This document shows, piece by piece, positions 1 through 9,362 of a stretch of 64,000 nucleotides of DNA. The translations under genes and the position numbers were made by a program. Below the pieces are notes generated by a model. That model ran no database searches and was not told the DNA's origin. It saw only the letters and a program-made list of their open reading frames with translations. Source of the stretch: Fistulifera solaris (taxonomy: Eukaryota; Bacillariophyta; Bacillariophyceae; Naviculales; Stauroneidaceae); contig AP026151.1 in assembly GCA_030295235.1 (NCBI GenBank), positions 558,001-622,000 on the forward strand, in the 5' to 3' direction. Each line of letters begins with the position of its first letter. Within the stretch, counting starts at the first letter, position 1.

Positions 1-1
1 G

Positions 2-1285
2 GCGCACCGCACGCGTCAAGCGACCGTCGTTTATGACGGTAAAGCCAATGGTGAGTTTCGTTTGTTGCGTGTATTAGTAGTAGTAGAGCGCCAAAAGAGA
101 ATGACCTTTGAGGTGAATTATACACAATATACTGGTAGAGAAATAAATTGAAAAGCAAAGAGATTAGGCAATTTGAAGAGTGAATAAGTGACGACGATGA
201 AAGCAGATGATGCACATTGACCGTTGCGTGAGGCATTCTCGTTAGAGGGATTGAAGTGCCGTTCCTATTCGCGATCCTTTGGAATCCAAATTCAAATTTC
301 GAACCTTTTTTCCAGAGCACATCTCTCACACTCTTCATTTCTTTTCTCTTCCAGCTATCCGCGATCGTATCAAGAATGTAAAGAACACGGGAAAGATCAC
401 CAAGGCCATGAAACTGGTGGCGGCGGCCAAAGTACGACGTGCGCAAGACGCTGTCTTGGCCACCCGTCCTTTCTCGGAGACTCTTCAATCGGTGTTCGGC
501 GGTTTGATTCAGCGACTTGACGGAGAAGCTGTCGATCTTCCTCTTTGACGCAGCGTGAAGTCAAGAAGGTCACTCTCACCGTCATTACCGGTGATCGTGG
601 TCTGTGCGGTGGATACAACTCCTTCATGATCAAGAAAGCCGAAGCTCGTTTCGCGCAACTCAAGAAAAGTGGAGTTGATGTCGATATGGTATTGGTGGGA
701 AACAAAGGTATTAAGTACTTTCAGAGACGCAACTACCCCATCCGAAAGACCTTTCCGACCGGCCAGAACCCCAGCGCCAAGCAGGCCCTGGCTATTTCCG
801 ATGAGTTGCTAAACACATTCCTTTCGGGTGAAAGTGATGCCGTGGAACTTTTCTACACCAAATTCGAGTCGCTCATTTCGTCCTCGCCCAGTGTGCGTAC
901 TTTGGTGCCCTTCTCGGCTAGCGATATCACCCAGAAGGCCGACGAAGTCTTCCAGCTTACTTCAGACCACGGTGCCTTTGGTGTCACCCGTGAGGAATTG
1001 GATGTTGCCGCTCCCCAGGAGTTCCCCAACGACATGATCTTCGAGCAAGACCCTCTCCAGATTGTCAACTCCATCCTTCCCCTGTACTTGAACGGCCAGA
1101 TCCTCCGTTGTTTGCAGGAATCCGTCGCCTCTGAGCTGGCGGCCCGTATGCAGTCTATGCAGAGTGCCAGTGACAACGCTTCACAGCTTGCCAAGTCGTT
1201 GACTCTCGAGTACAACCGTGCTCGTCAGGCGGCAGTTACACAAGAGATTTTGGAGATTGTTTCCGGCGCTAGTGCACTTGAGTAA
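2..1285 (+). CDS. atpC: Plastid ATP synthase gamma subunit (5' partial)
   Basis: Central rotor subunit of the plastid CF1 ATP synthase, nucleus-encoded in algae and imported. The start codon and transit peptide lie left of the window. An exon ending at 50 (reading [10 protein letters not shown]) joins across a 304-nt GT-AG intron (51-354) to [20 protein letters not shown], the classic gamma N-terminal helix. The body carries [15 protein letters not shown] and the C-terminal helix ends [22 protein letters not shown]. About 326 residues are visible, close to the mature size of the family. No cysteine pair is seen where land-plant gamma has its redox-regulated insert, as expected for the red-plastid lineage. 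The frame changes by one base at about 544 (VDLPL then LTQREVKK) in a TTT run. Similarity is uninterrupted, so I treat this as one gene with a probable sequence error. It converges on the next gene, 55 bp away. Confidence 0.93.
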
Positions 1286-1340
1286 AAAGTGATGATTAAA
1301 GTATAAGCAAAAAAATCTTATGGTGTATTTTGATGGAACG

Positions 1341-2126
1341 TCATTGTGTCTTGTTGCTGGGTCTCTGTAGATAACGAACGGACTGTGTCGCAAAGTCGAC
1401 CAGATACCCTTCCGCTTCTTGAGTGGAAGTCGAAAGCGCGATTTGGAACGAGTCGGAAGCAAAGCCAGCTGCTTGCGCAAGACCTACTACCGCACTCGGA
1501 AGATAAATAGCATGTCCCACAATCCACAATGTACAATCCTTCGACGACTTTGTCTCTTTCAGATGGTTGTTTATAGCCGTAGTGGTCTCACGGGCATACG
1601 CTCCCAAAAGTTGATGCATCAATTCACGCTCCTGTTGATTTTCGTTTTCCAAATAGTCCCGAAGTGGAGCATAACCAATTTTACGAAAGATTGCACTTCC
1701 ACCTGGTTGAATCGTTCCATCGTAAAGGGATTGAATTGGATGTAGGGAGGCTGCAGGACAAAAGAGTCGGGCCGTTTCCACCGTGCGCGGAGCGGGTGAT
1801 ACGAGCAAAAAGGGATGATGCGGTTCGAGTTCTTTTCCAAAGGATTGACCGGCTTCGATGGCCTGTTGACGACCAATTTCACTGAGCGGACGCTCCCAGT
1901 CATTAATGCAAGGTAACGTCTTGCCGTGTCGAAGAAAGCCGATGCGTCTCACACCCGCCGTGGCATCCTTGAAAGCTGGAATAGGGGCGACCCAATCCTG
2001 AAAGCCGCGGCAGGATGACGCGAGTTGGAAGAATACAGAAGCGAATCGCGCTGATCCTTTTTCATTCGAAGCATGGGTTATAGAAGGGTCGATAACTGAA
2101 ATAATAATCATGAGGTATTTGATCAA
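1341..2126 (-). CDS. Histidine phosphatase superfamily protein (SixA/PGAM-like)
   Basis: Branch-1 histidine phosphatase fold of 261 residues. The catalytic motif GFLRHGKT (phosphorylated His in RHG) lies near residue 66. The second conserved Arg is in VSPAPRTVETA and the later catalytic His in VGHAIYL, so the core set looks complete. The short size and the spacing RHG...WERPLSEIGRQQA resemble bacterial SixA phosphohistidine phosphatases and small PGAM5-like enzymes; the substrate cannot be told. About 60 residues precede the domain, beginning with a hydrophobic stretch (MIKYLMIIISVI) that may be a targeting signal. The start is the first in-frame Met. It is divergent from the hydrolase gene at 2297, with about 170 bp shared between them. 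Confidence 0.8.
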   Translation of the reverse strand: MIKYLMIIISVIDPSITHASNEKGSARFASVFFQLASSCRGFQDWVAPIPAFKDATAGVRRIGFLRHGKTLPCINDWERPLSEIGRQQAIEAGQSFGKELEPHHPFLLVSPAPRTVETARLFCPAASLHPIQSLYDGTIQPGGSAIFRKIGYAPLRDYLENENQQERELMHQLLGAYARETTTAINNHLKETKSSKDCTLWIVGHAIYLPSAVVGLAQAAGFASDSFQIALSTSTQEAEGYLVDFATQSVRYLQRPSNKTQ

Positions 2127-2181
2127 TGTTATGAAAGCTTCATCGCACAGAGAAAAAGATATCGGAATGAAAGAGGGTGCG

Positions 2182-2207
2182 AGTCACGGGTCAACCAGTC
2201 ACGGGTC
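2182..2207. promoter_or_regulatory. Direct repeat AGTCACGGGTC x2 in a bidirectional promoter
   Basis: The 11-mer AGTCACGGGTC occurs at 2182-2192 and again at 2197-2207, 15 bp apart start to start. It lies in the 170-bp gap between the divergent histidine phosphatase and hydrolase genes. It is a candidate shared regulatory site; function is inferred only from position. Confidence 0.3.
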
Positions 2208-2296
2208 GCTATGCAACGAACGTGTGCATTTTTGCATTATTGTTTGTCAAGGCTAATATATAACAAAGCTACCTTTCATCCGACAGATCTTATTCT

Positions 2297-3418
2297 ATGC
2301 TCAGTGGGCTCGCAACAACAGAAGGCGCTGCTCCTCCTAATAGAAATTTCACCATTTTCCTCATGCATTGGCTTTTGATTTGTTGCTGTTTGGGATCCAT
2401 CGGAACCACCGTTTCCTTTGTATTTTCGGCTAGTCCTACGACTATTCTGCAACCCAGAATCTCCATGACGACGACCGAAGACGACTTTGTACCGCTCAAT
2501 CCGGAAAGTTTGTCGGCCACTTCCTGTCTCATCGAACAGACGCTATGTCAGCCTTCATCCGAACGACCTCAATTGGCCAAAGACTTTCATTATGCATCCG
2601 CAGTTTTAGATGCATGGCGAGAAGAAGAGCTGAACAGTGAAATTGCGTGGTGCACGGAATACAATTCGGTGACTTATCACGATAGCGATGGTACTCCTTT
2701 GTATGGTCACTGGGTACGAAAGCAAGGCAGCCACGAAAAGGATGATACATTTGGGATTCTTTTGTTTCATACCGGAGCAGGACCGCACGATATTTTCTTG
2801 CTTTGGAAGGCGGCATCATTGGTCATGGCATTGGATTGTCAAGTGTTAATTGCTGACATCTTGTCCGACGAATCCGGATGGGCTTGGGATCTGGATCGCA
2901 GTCGGTACGAAACGGTTCGTCAGCAAGTACTGGAAGGAGAAGGAACAGTAAGACCGCTTCTGCAAAAACGCATCCGTGCTGCAGTGTCAGTATTGAAAAG
3001 TCAAGTGGACGAGAATCGATTGTCAGCACTGGGCTGGTGTCTGGGTGGGCATTCCATTCTGGAATTGGCGCGAATGAATTTACCGGAAATTCGAGCGATG
3101 GTAACCTTTCATGGTGTATTTGATGGCATTGAAGCTCCTACTGTCGCGGTTTCATCGGTGGGTGCCGAAATATTAATCTGCAATGGTGTCGAAGACCCCT
3201 TTGTGTCGAGTCAAACCTTGGAGAATGCTTTGGCAACCTTTCAGCAGTATGGACACCGACTTTCATTGCTGCAATTAAAAGGTGCGAAACACGGATTCAC
3301 TAATCCTGCGCAAGATTCCAATGAGAATCCAGCATTCGCGTTCCATGCCGAGTCGGCTCATAAATCGTGGCACCAAGCCACCGCGCTGCTGAAAAGAAGA
3401 TGTTCGACCTTGCCGTAG
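2297..3418 (+). CDS. Dienelactone hydrolase family protein
   Basis: Alpha/beta hydrolase of the dienelactone hydrolase (DLH) family, 373 residues. The nucleophile elbow is GWCLGG, with Cys in place of Ser as usual for DLH. The acid is the Asp of NGVEDPFV and the catalytic His is in KGAKHGFTNP. The N-terminal part GILLFHTGAGPHDIFLLWKA is the usual oxyanion-side strand. About 60 residues precede the domain, with a hydrophobic run (HWLLICCCLGSIG) that looks like a signal peptide. TVSFVFSASP follows and might be a plastid bipartite signal, but the match to ASAF is loose. The start at 2297 is the first Met; a Met at 2363 would place the hydrophobic run at the very N-terminus. The natural substrate is unknown. 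Confidence 0.82.
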   Translation: MLSGLATTEGAAPPNRNFTIFLMHWLLICCCLGSIGTTVSFVFSASPTTILQPRISMTTTEDDFVPLNPESLSATSCLIEQTLCQPSSERPQLAKDFHYASAVLDAWREEELNSEIAWCTEYNSVTYHDSDGTPLYGHWVRKQGSHEKDDTFGILLFHTGAGPHDIFLLWKAASLVMALDCQVLIADILSDESGWAWDLDRSRYETVRQQVLEGEGTVRPLLQKRIRAAVSVLKSQVDENRLSALGWCLGGHSILELARMNLPEIRAMVTFHGVFDGIEAPTVAVSSVGAEILICNGVEDPFVSSQTLENALATFQQYGHRLSLLQLKGAKHGFTNPAQDSNENPAFAFHAESAHKSWHQATALLKRRCSTLP

Positions 3419-3497
3419 AAACCGTTCGTCTTGACCAAGATAAAGAAATGTACTATACTGTCTAAATAGTTTATGAAGTACTAAGTTTACTACAAGC

Positions 3498-5335
3498 CTA
3501 GATGAGAGAATCCTTCTGTTCCAAATCACTTTCACTCAAAACAGTATCCTTCGTGTTGATAATAGCACCATCTTCTGACAATAGACATGAACAGCTCAGC
3601 AAATAATTCCGACAACTCTCCTTATCTTCGCCAAATCCAAGCTCCTGTGCAACAAAGTCCATTTCAACAGCCGGCCGATAAGCACGACAGATTTGCTGTA
3701 GACCATTGAATCGCATCGTCGGAACTATGTGATCCATTAAAAATGCCCCCAAGTTGGGGCACGAACGTCGTAAACGGAAGAACAAATGATAATTTAACTC
3801 GGCTACCGCTTCGCGAACCAGCAAAGCATGATGAATGGCGGGATCCTCTTTTTCCGTTGGACTCAACGATAGCATCAAATGAAACAAGTCGGACGATCCA
3901 CCCGTATACTTCCTATTCCCCATCAAAAACACATAATACAGCAAACGATAAGCAAGAAACTCGCGGATATTTTTGGTAGCTTCGGTGTCACCATGCAAAA
4001 TACGGTACAGCTCCTTGAGCTGCGTCTGGCACTGATTGTACTCATTCAAATCATTTTCTTCCAGAGCGATTCTGGCGTGTGTTTCGTACACATCAATCGT
4101 AAAGGAATTTTGAATTCTTTGAACCGTGCAATCTTGTCGGATAGCCTTGAGCTGCGAGCAAAACCAAATGTAATCTCTGCGATTGGGGCGCCGTCGCTCT
4201 TGTTTCATGTTCTCCGAATGCTGCCGCAGAACAGCCTCTGGTCTCACCAGCTCCGGACGAGGTGGCGCGGTTAATCTCAAGTACTCTTTTTCCATCTTCA
4301 AACACGTACCCTTCACTGTCATCTTTTCAAAATCTTCTTCCGTCAATTTTCCCGTCTTTCCTCCAATCGTTTCTCTTCCCATGAAGCGTCCAAAACCCTC
4401 CACTGCATTGCTAGATGATGAGGCTTCTCCAATACCACCCGGGCCTACAAACCGTTTCTCGCGACTCTGAAGTGCCAACGTAGACTGGTCAAAACCATTG
4501 TCTTTGCGCTTCTTCGTTTGGAGTGTTTCAGAGATGTCCCCCGGTCCATAATAAGAAGGCGTGCTGTTTCTTTTCGTCGCGCTTTTGTGCTGTATGGCAA
4601 AATGAGAGATGTTAGCTGTTTCTGGAGACAAAGTTGGACCATAGTAACCGTGTTTTGACGAATTCTGCGATGCTTGCCGGTAAGCAGGACTCGTGTACAC
4701 GCTTTGCTGTTGTTGCAACGACGTGGATTGTGGTCTAACTAACGGCACTTCACTCCAATCTTTGATATGAAGGTTGTTGGACATGATCGCTTCTTGTATC
4801 AACTTCTGCACTTGTTCCATGACTTCATCCTTTTCTTTTGAGTTTTACACGGCAACAAACAACGATGAACAAACACTTTCAGGCTTGCAGGCGAATCCTC
4901 TTTCCCACCCGACGGTTGAGCACTTGCAAAAGTAGGGTTGTGAGATGAGGGCGCACTATTCGAATGATTCACTTCTGTGTAATGAGCAGGTGGTGGAGGC
5001 AGATCAAACGGCGCCATCGTAGCTCCAGGATTCTGATGGAAGAAATGTGCGGCTCGACTCGACTCATCTGCCTGATACTTAGCCCATCGATACTGCTGAT
5101 CGGCGTCACTTCGCAATTGAGGGTCGGGTGATTGTAAATGGGGTTCCCAACGCTGCGCTTGCTCCGTGTAGGCATGATAATATTCCGTGTAGAGCTGGAC
5201 CAAATTCTTACCGTTCAAGCTTGTTTCGTAAGTTGTGTGTGTTGTATGCAACGTTGCAGACGGCACCCATGATGTGCCGTTCCATGTCATTTCGGGTTGT
5301 TGTGCGGTAGCGTTTTGCTGGTAATTAGCGTACAT
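3498..5335 (-). CDS. THP3/LENG8-like SAC3/GANP domain protein
   Basis: Homologue of yeast Thp3 and human LENG8, proteins with a SAC3/GANP (PCI-like) domain that act in transcription elongation and mRNA processing. The N-terminal part has the family's Trp/Tyr-rich segment (WNGTSWVPS, YTEYYHAYTEQAQRWE). It is followed by the short conserved helix SLKVFVHRCLLPC, then MEQVQKLIQEAI...DWSEVPL. The SAC3 core runs from about RRDYIWFCSQLKAIRQD to NIREFLAYRLLYYVFLMGN. The total is about 612 residues. One base is missing near 4840 in an A/T run between CLLPCKT and SKEKDEV; alignment to the family pattern is continuous there, so one gene is annotated. The start chosen is the Met of MYANYQQN; longer in-frame sequence upstream looks like 5' UTR. 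Confidence 0.8.
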
Positions 5336-6069
5336 GTTTTCGCGACGATTGTAAGTTGGTGTCAAGCATGAGAGTATCACTCGATTTTGATGCGGCAAGC
5401 AGACAGAACCTTTTAGAATAATGATATGTTTCGAGAAAAAATGGAAGATGATATGGCTAACTGATAATAATAAAGTTGTAGTATTACACGCCCGGGGCTG
5501 TTTCGTCTTATCGCAAGGACTCAATTACGTTTCTGTTCTGTTGCAACGCAACACGCAACAAAAAAATAATGGAGCGCGCAGAACCGCAAGACTATTGTCC
5601 CCTGTACGACACACACTAAACTCAAACAAAGTGTAACGGTCAGTACGTCGTTATTTGTTTTGCAATCCAGCCGAAAGTATCGCACCAGTACTAATAAAGT
5701 ATATTGCAAATCATAACAATATCGTACAGAGATTTATTCGATCAGTGGACCACAACGAAGGGTGACGTATCCGTGACGGTCGACCACGTCACGCAGAGCT
5801 TCAAACACCTACGTCAGAATGCCTCTTCCATCGTACACATTGTCAGACACTGCTGGCGTCGTCTACTTTTCGCTGGCAGTGAGAATTCAGTCTTCCGAAA
5901 GCAACCTCTTTGACTTGACAGTAACGCAAACTGTACACTCCGTTGTCGCCTACGACCCTTACGTACTTGGATCTTCGGATTGATGTAAAAAAAGCACCAT
6001 GGCTTCATCATGCCATTGTTTCTCATTGATTTCTTTCTAGCTTATTCGATTTGACTTAAAAGAGAAACC
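5336..6069. other. Divergent intergenic region
   Basis: Gap between the THP3-like gene (minus) and the bestrophin gene (plus). No convincing gene is seen. It contains the TGACGT/ACGTCA cluster listed separately, nearer to the bestrophin gene. Confidence 0.5.
5763..5816. promoter_or_regulatory. Cluster of CRE-like TGACGT/ACGTCA elements
   Basis: TGACGT occurs at 5763-5768, ACGTCA at 5786-5791 (within CCACGTCAC) and ACGTCA at 5811-5816, with a related GTGACGG between them. All three lie within 54 bp, about 255-305 bp upstream of the bestrophin start codon. In diatoms, CO2/cAMP-responsive elements of this sequence are known to be bound by bZIP factors and to repress carbon-acquisition genes at high CO2. 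The sequence match is direct; the regulatory role here is inferred. Confidence 0.5.
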
Positions 6070-7739
6070 ATGGTCCGATTTACTTGTATTTTTCCTTTAG
6101 TGGCAGCGTTGATTAGCAACGCAAGCGCCTTTGTCACCCCGGCCAACAGCGTAGCAAAACACGCGACGCCTCGTTTCGAAGGCAACGAGCGACGCCTCAT
6201 TTCGGCACCGTCGGATGGGAGCGTGGCGAAGCGTTCGACGTCTCGTTTCTCATCCGAAGGCACTGGATGGGATAGTTTTAAGGGTCTACGTGACTTCACA
6301 AACATTCCTTCGGGAGAAGAGCAGCGCAAATTTCGTCGCACGGTCTACACGCACAAAGACTGGAAAAAGCACCGATCTCAAGATCGGTTTGTTTTTTATC
6401 TCCTGGCCATGTTTAAGTCGGGAGTTTACAAGAACATTGGACGCGAAGTGATCACCATTACGGCGGTCGCAGCCTTTGTGTGTATCTACAATTCGTTGGT
6501 TGGTGGATTTACGGATCTCAACGGCGTTCAGCAAGCGGCTTTGCTCCAGAGTCAGTTTCTTCCCAAGTTGACACTTCCGCTGTCCTTGTTCACCATCACT
6601 TCTTCTTCGCTCGGTCTTCTTCTCGGTAAGTTCGTTCTGGCAAGTCTTGTATTTGATTACTGCGATCGGATTCCTCTAACCTACATCCACTGTATAGTGT
6701 TCCGCACCAACACGTCTTACCAACGTTGGGACGAAGCTCGTAAAAACTGGGGGTAAGTTTTTTTTTCGTTGTTGTCGACTTCATTGCAAGCAAGACCATC
6801 GTCTGACGCAAGCTGATTTTTTTTTCTACTCAGAATGAACATCAACCACACCCGTGATCTTGTGCGCATGGCGAATGCCTACTATGACAGTACGGGTGTT
6901 CCCCCGGAAGTCCGTGCTGATGATATGAACCACGTTGCTCTTTGCACTTGGGCCTTTGTCCGTTGCATGAAACGCCACTTGTCTCCGGAGGAAGAAGATG
7001 AAGCTGACTTTCAAAAGAAATTCTTGAAAAGCTTCCTAGACAGCAGGCCGAGATGATCATTGCTGCTGCTCATCGTCCCAATCGTGCCTTGCAAGATCTT
7101 TCGTACGCCATTGATGACTTGCCCATGCATTTCATTCGAAAGAATGAGATCCACAGGGCTGTGACGATTTTCGAGGATAACCTTGGAAGTTCGGAACGTC
7201 TTCTCTCGTCTCCGGTTCCTGTGTTCTATTCTCGACACTTGGCTCGCTTCTTGGCTGTTTGGTTGTTGTTTGTCCCCTTTGCCCTGTACGACAGTTTCAA
7301 TGCGTCGTGGAACCACATTGCCATGGTACCTGCCACTGCTGTCATGTCCATTTTCCTCGTGGGTATTGAAGAGCTCGGCACACAGCTAGAAGAACCTTTC
7401 ACGATTCTTCCCATGCAGGGATTCTGTGACAAGATTTACAACTGGTGCATGGAAATCGCGTCGTGGCAGCCAGGTGACAATGGTCGACCCATGAGACCGG
7501 TCAAGCCAGAACACGCCTATTTCACTTCCACTTCGGAAGGTGTCAACGGTTACGCCAACAACTACTACACGCCGCAGCAATCGTATTACAATGAACCCGC
7601 GCAGCCCCAGCAGTCGTACTACAGTGAACCCACACCGGCTCCTCAGTACTACAACGAGCCTACTCCGGCGCAGCCTGCGGCAAACCAAGGCTGGGTGGAC
7701 ATGGCCGAGTTCTTGCGACGACAAGGATCTGGAGTTTAA
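6070..7739 (+). CDS. Bestrophin-like plastid anion channel
   Basis: Bestrophin/UPF0187 family protein of about 505 residues, probably a thylakoid or plastid-envelope anion (bicarbonate or chloride) channel. The N-terminus is a hydrophobic signal followed by NASAFVTPA, matching the diatom bipartite plastid signal with cleavage at ASA-F. Two introns are clear: 6626-6697 (72 nt, restoring LLLVFRTNTSYQRW) and 6753-6833 (81 nt, restoring KNWGMNINHTRDL). FRTNTSYQRWDEARKNWG and the later VGIEELGTQLEEPF are family hallmarks. One base is missing near 7013-7020 in an A-rich run (ADFQK then EILEKLPRQQAEMIIAAAHRP). The last 70 residues are a Tyr/Pro/Gln-rich tail with SYYNEPAQPQQ / SYYSEPTPAPQ / YYNEPTPAQP repeats, outside the channel domain. 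The upstream CRE-like cluster suggests CO2 control. Confidence 0.88.
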
Positions 7740-8753
7740 GCTTGGGTGATTTATGTATGGAAACAAGTTGTCGACATTCTAGCAAAATTATAACATAAAA
7801 CATAACTTGTGGTACCAACCACATGCTTGCTGACTTGGTATTTCTAAACATTGCCTGCATCTACAATCATGTGGTGTGTAGTAAGGCCAAGCGGTTATTT
7901 GAGCCCTCCAACTTTGACGTTGAAATATTGACTTATAAAGACGTGGACTAGAGTTCTTCATTCGGCATTGAAATGGGTGTTCATGGTCTTCGCTGATCTT
8001 GTATCCTGGGGTGCAAGGTAGCGGCATTATGCTCCGTAATTCCAATTCATCGACTTTTACCGTGAACTGTAACCGATACAAGACGGAGAAGTTGCCATGC
8101 AGATTTTTTAATGCGATCGCAACCGATAGCTTTCTAATAATAAACTCTAGCAGCTAGAGCAGCGACTGTCAACGAAGAAAGAAGCTCTAGGCGCTTTAAA
8201 GTCTCGCTCTAGCTAAAGATTAGACTAGGGAGACAGAGGGGCTTTGTTATTGTTATGGCATGCTGATCATCCAGCGCGATGAAGGCGAATAATGACAAGA
8301 AACAAGGTAGCGAACGTATCGATGCGAAATGCGAATCCGCATCATAAATACGACGATTATTGCCCCAACGATTGTATAAAGATTGAGCATTAATAAGCAA
8401 AACCCAAGATAGCGAGAAAAATGAGACGCCCGAGACAAGACCTCACAAGATCATAAATCCCGGGAATCCGGCTCCTCGGTGTACTATTAGTGTCTAGAAA
8501 ATATTTATCAGTATAACGCTAAATGTACCTCGCTGGGTTCTTACTTATGTGAATTCGAGTAACGGTTACAATGCACATGTACTCAATTTTCGGTCACTTT
8601 TCAAGTCAACGGTCACGCAGACACGCAGAGAAAACAATTTCGCTTTTCCTCATGATTTCCAACTCCTCACCTCCTCACTCGATCATTTCTTTTGTTTTGT
8701 TTGTTCTTCAAACGCCCATCTCAAAATATACAATTTGCTTTCAATTGAAAAGA
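7740..8753. other. Intergenic region, about 1 kb
   Basis: No supported gene. It contains a perfect 6-bp hairpin (CTCTAG-CAG-CTAGAG) at 8145-8159 and further CTCTAG/CTAGAG words nearby, to about 8215. The rest is A/T-rich sequence without recognisable structure. Confidence 0.4.
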
Positions 8754-9065
8754 ATGTCAGAAGACACTTCCTACAATCTCTTTCAGGTCGAGACGGCTCC
8801 TCGCCGGTGGAAAAAGCCGACTGCCAACGAGCCCAAAAGCCCCACGGTGGGCCATCTCAACACTGATTGGCTCGGCAGTAGCTTCAGTGATCTGTCAAGC
8901 TCTCCAGTACGTCAAAGCAGCAAAATTGACAATTCGTGGCTTGTAGCAGCCAATGTACAACGCCCCGAACCTATCAAGATCGAAGGATCCAACTCCGTCC
9001 GATCCAATCCCTTTTTGGAAAGTAAAGTGACCTTTACTATTGCGCAGCAGAACGACAGAATATGA
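8754..9065 (+). CDS. Small hypothetical protein
   Basis: A 103-residue frame beginning MSEDTSYNLFQVETAPRRW. I do not recognise a family. It is hydrophilic and Ser/Pro-rich with no membrane segment, and looks largely disordered. The end reads NPFLESKVTFTIAQQNDRI. An upstream in-frame Met at 8571 would add 61 residues rich in hydrophobic and basic residues that look like translated 5' leader, so the internal Met is preferred. Base composition fits the flanking genes better than the adjacent intergenic DNA. It is transcribed toward transportin, with about 300 bp between. Confidence 0.4.
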   Translation: MSEDTSYNLFQVETAPRRWKKPTANEPKSPTVGHLNTDWLGSSFSDLSSSPVRQSSKIDNSWLVAANVQRPEPIKIEGSNSVRSNPFLESKVTFTIAQQNDRI

Positions 9066-9362
9066 AACCAACGCATTTTTACACAAAATAAAATGATTAC
9101 TGAAGTAGAAATCGCTTGCTATAGATCTATTGTGTTTGTTCGTTTGATGTTTTTGAAAATTGTACGTAGTGAGAAGAGAGGGTGCGACGCGACGTAACAC
9201 TCGTGACTGGAGCCATTTTTCGACCGTTCATTGTTGCGCCTATCGTCCACCCAAATATTTTCGACGGCGTGCAAAAACATGGAGAAAGAAAAAGGATTTT
9301 GAAAACAAAAAGGAAAGCTCTACAATTTATTTTACCAGTACACAGAGTCGTGCACTTATCCG

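Noticed and set aside
853-1215. 120-codon minus-strand open frame inside atpC
   Set aside because: Antisense to a strongly conserved exon, with no similarity of its own.
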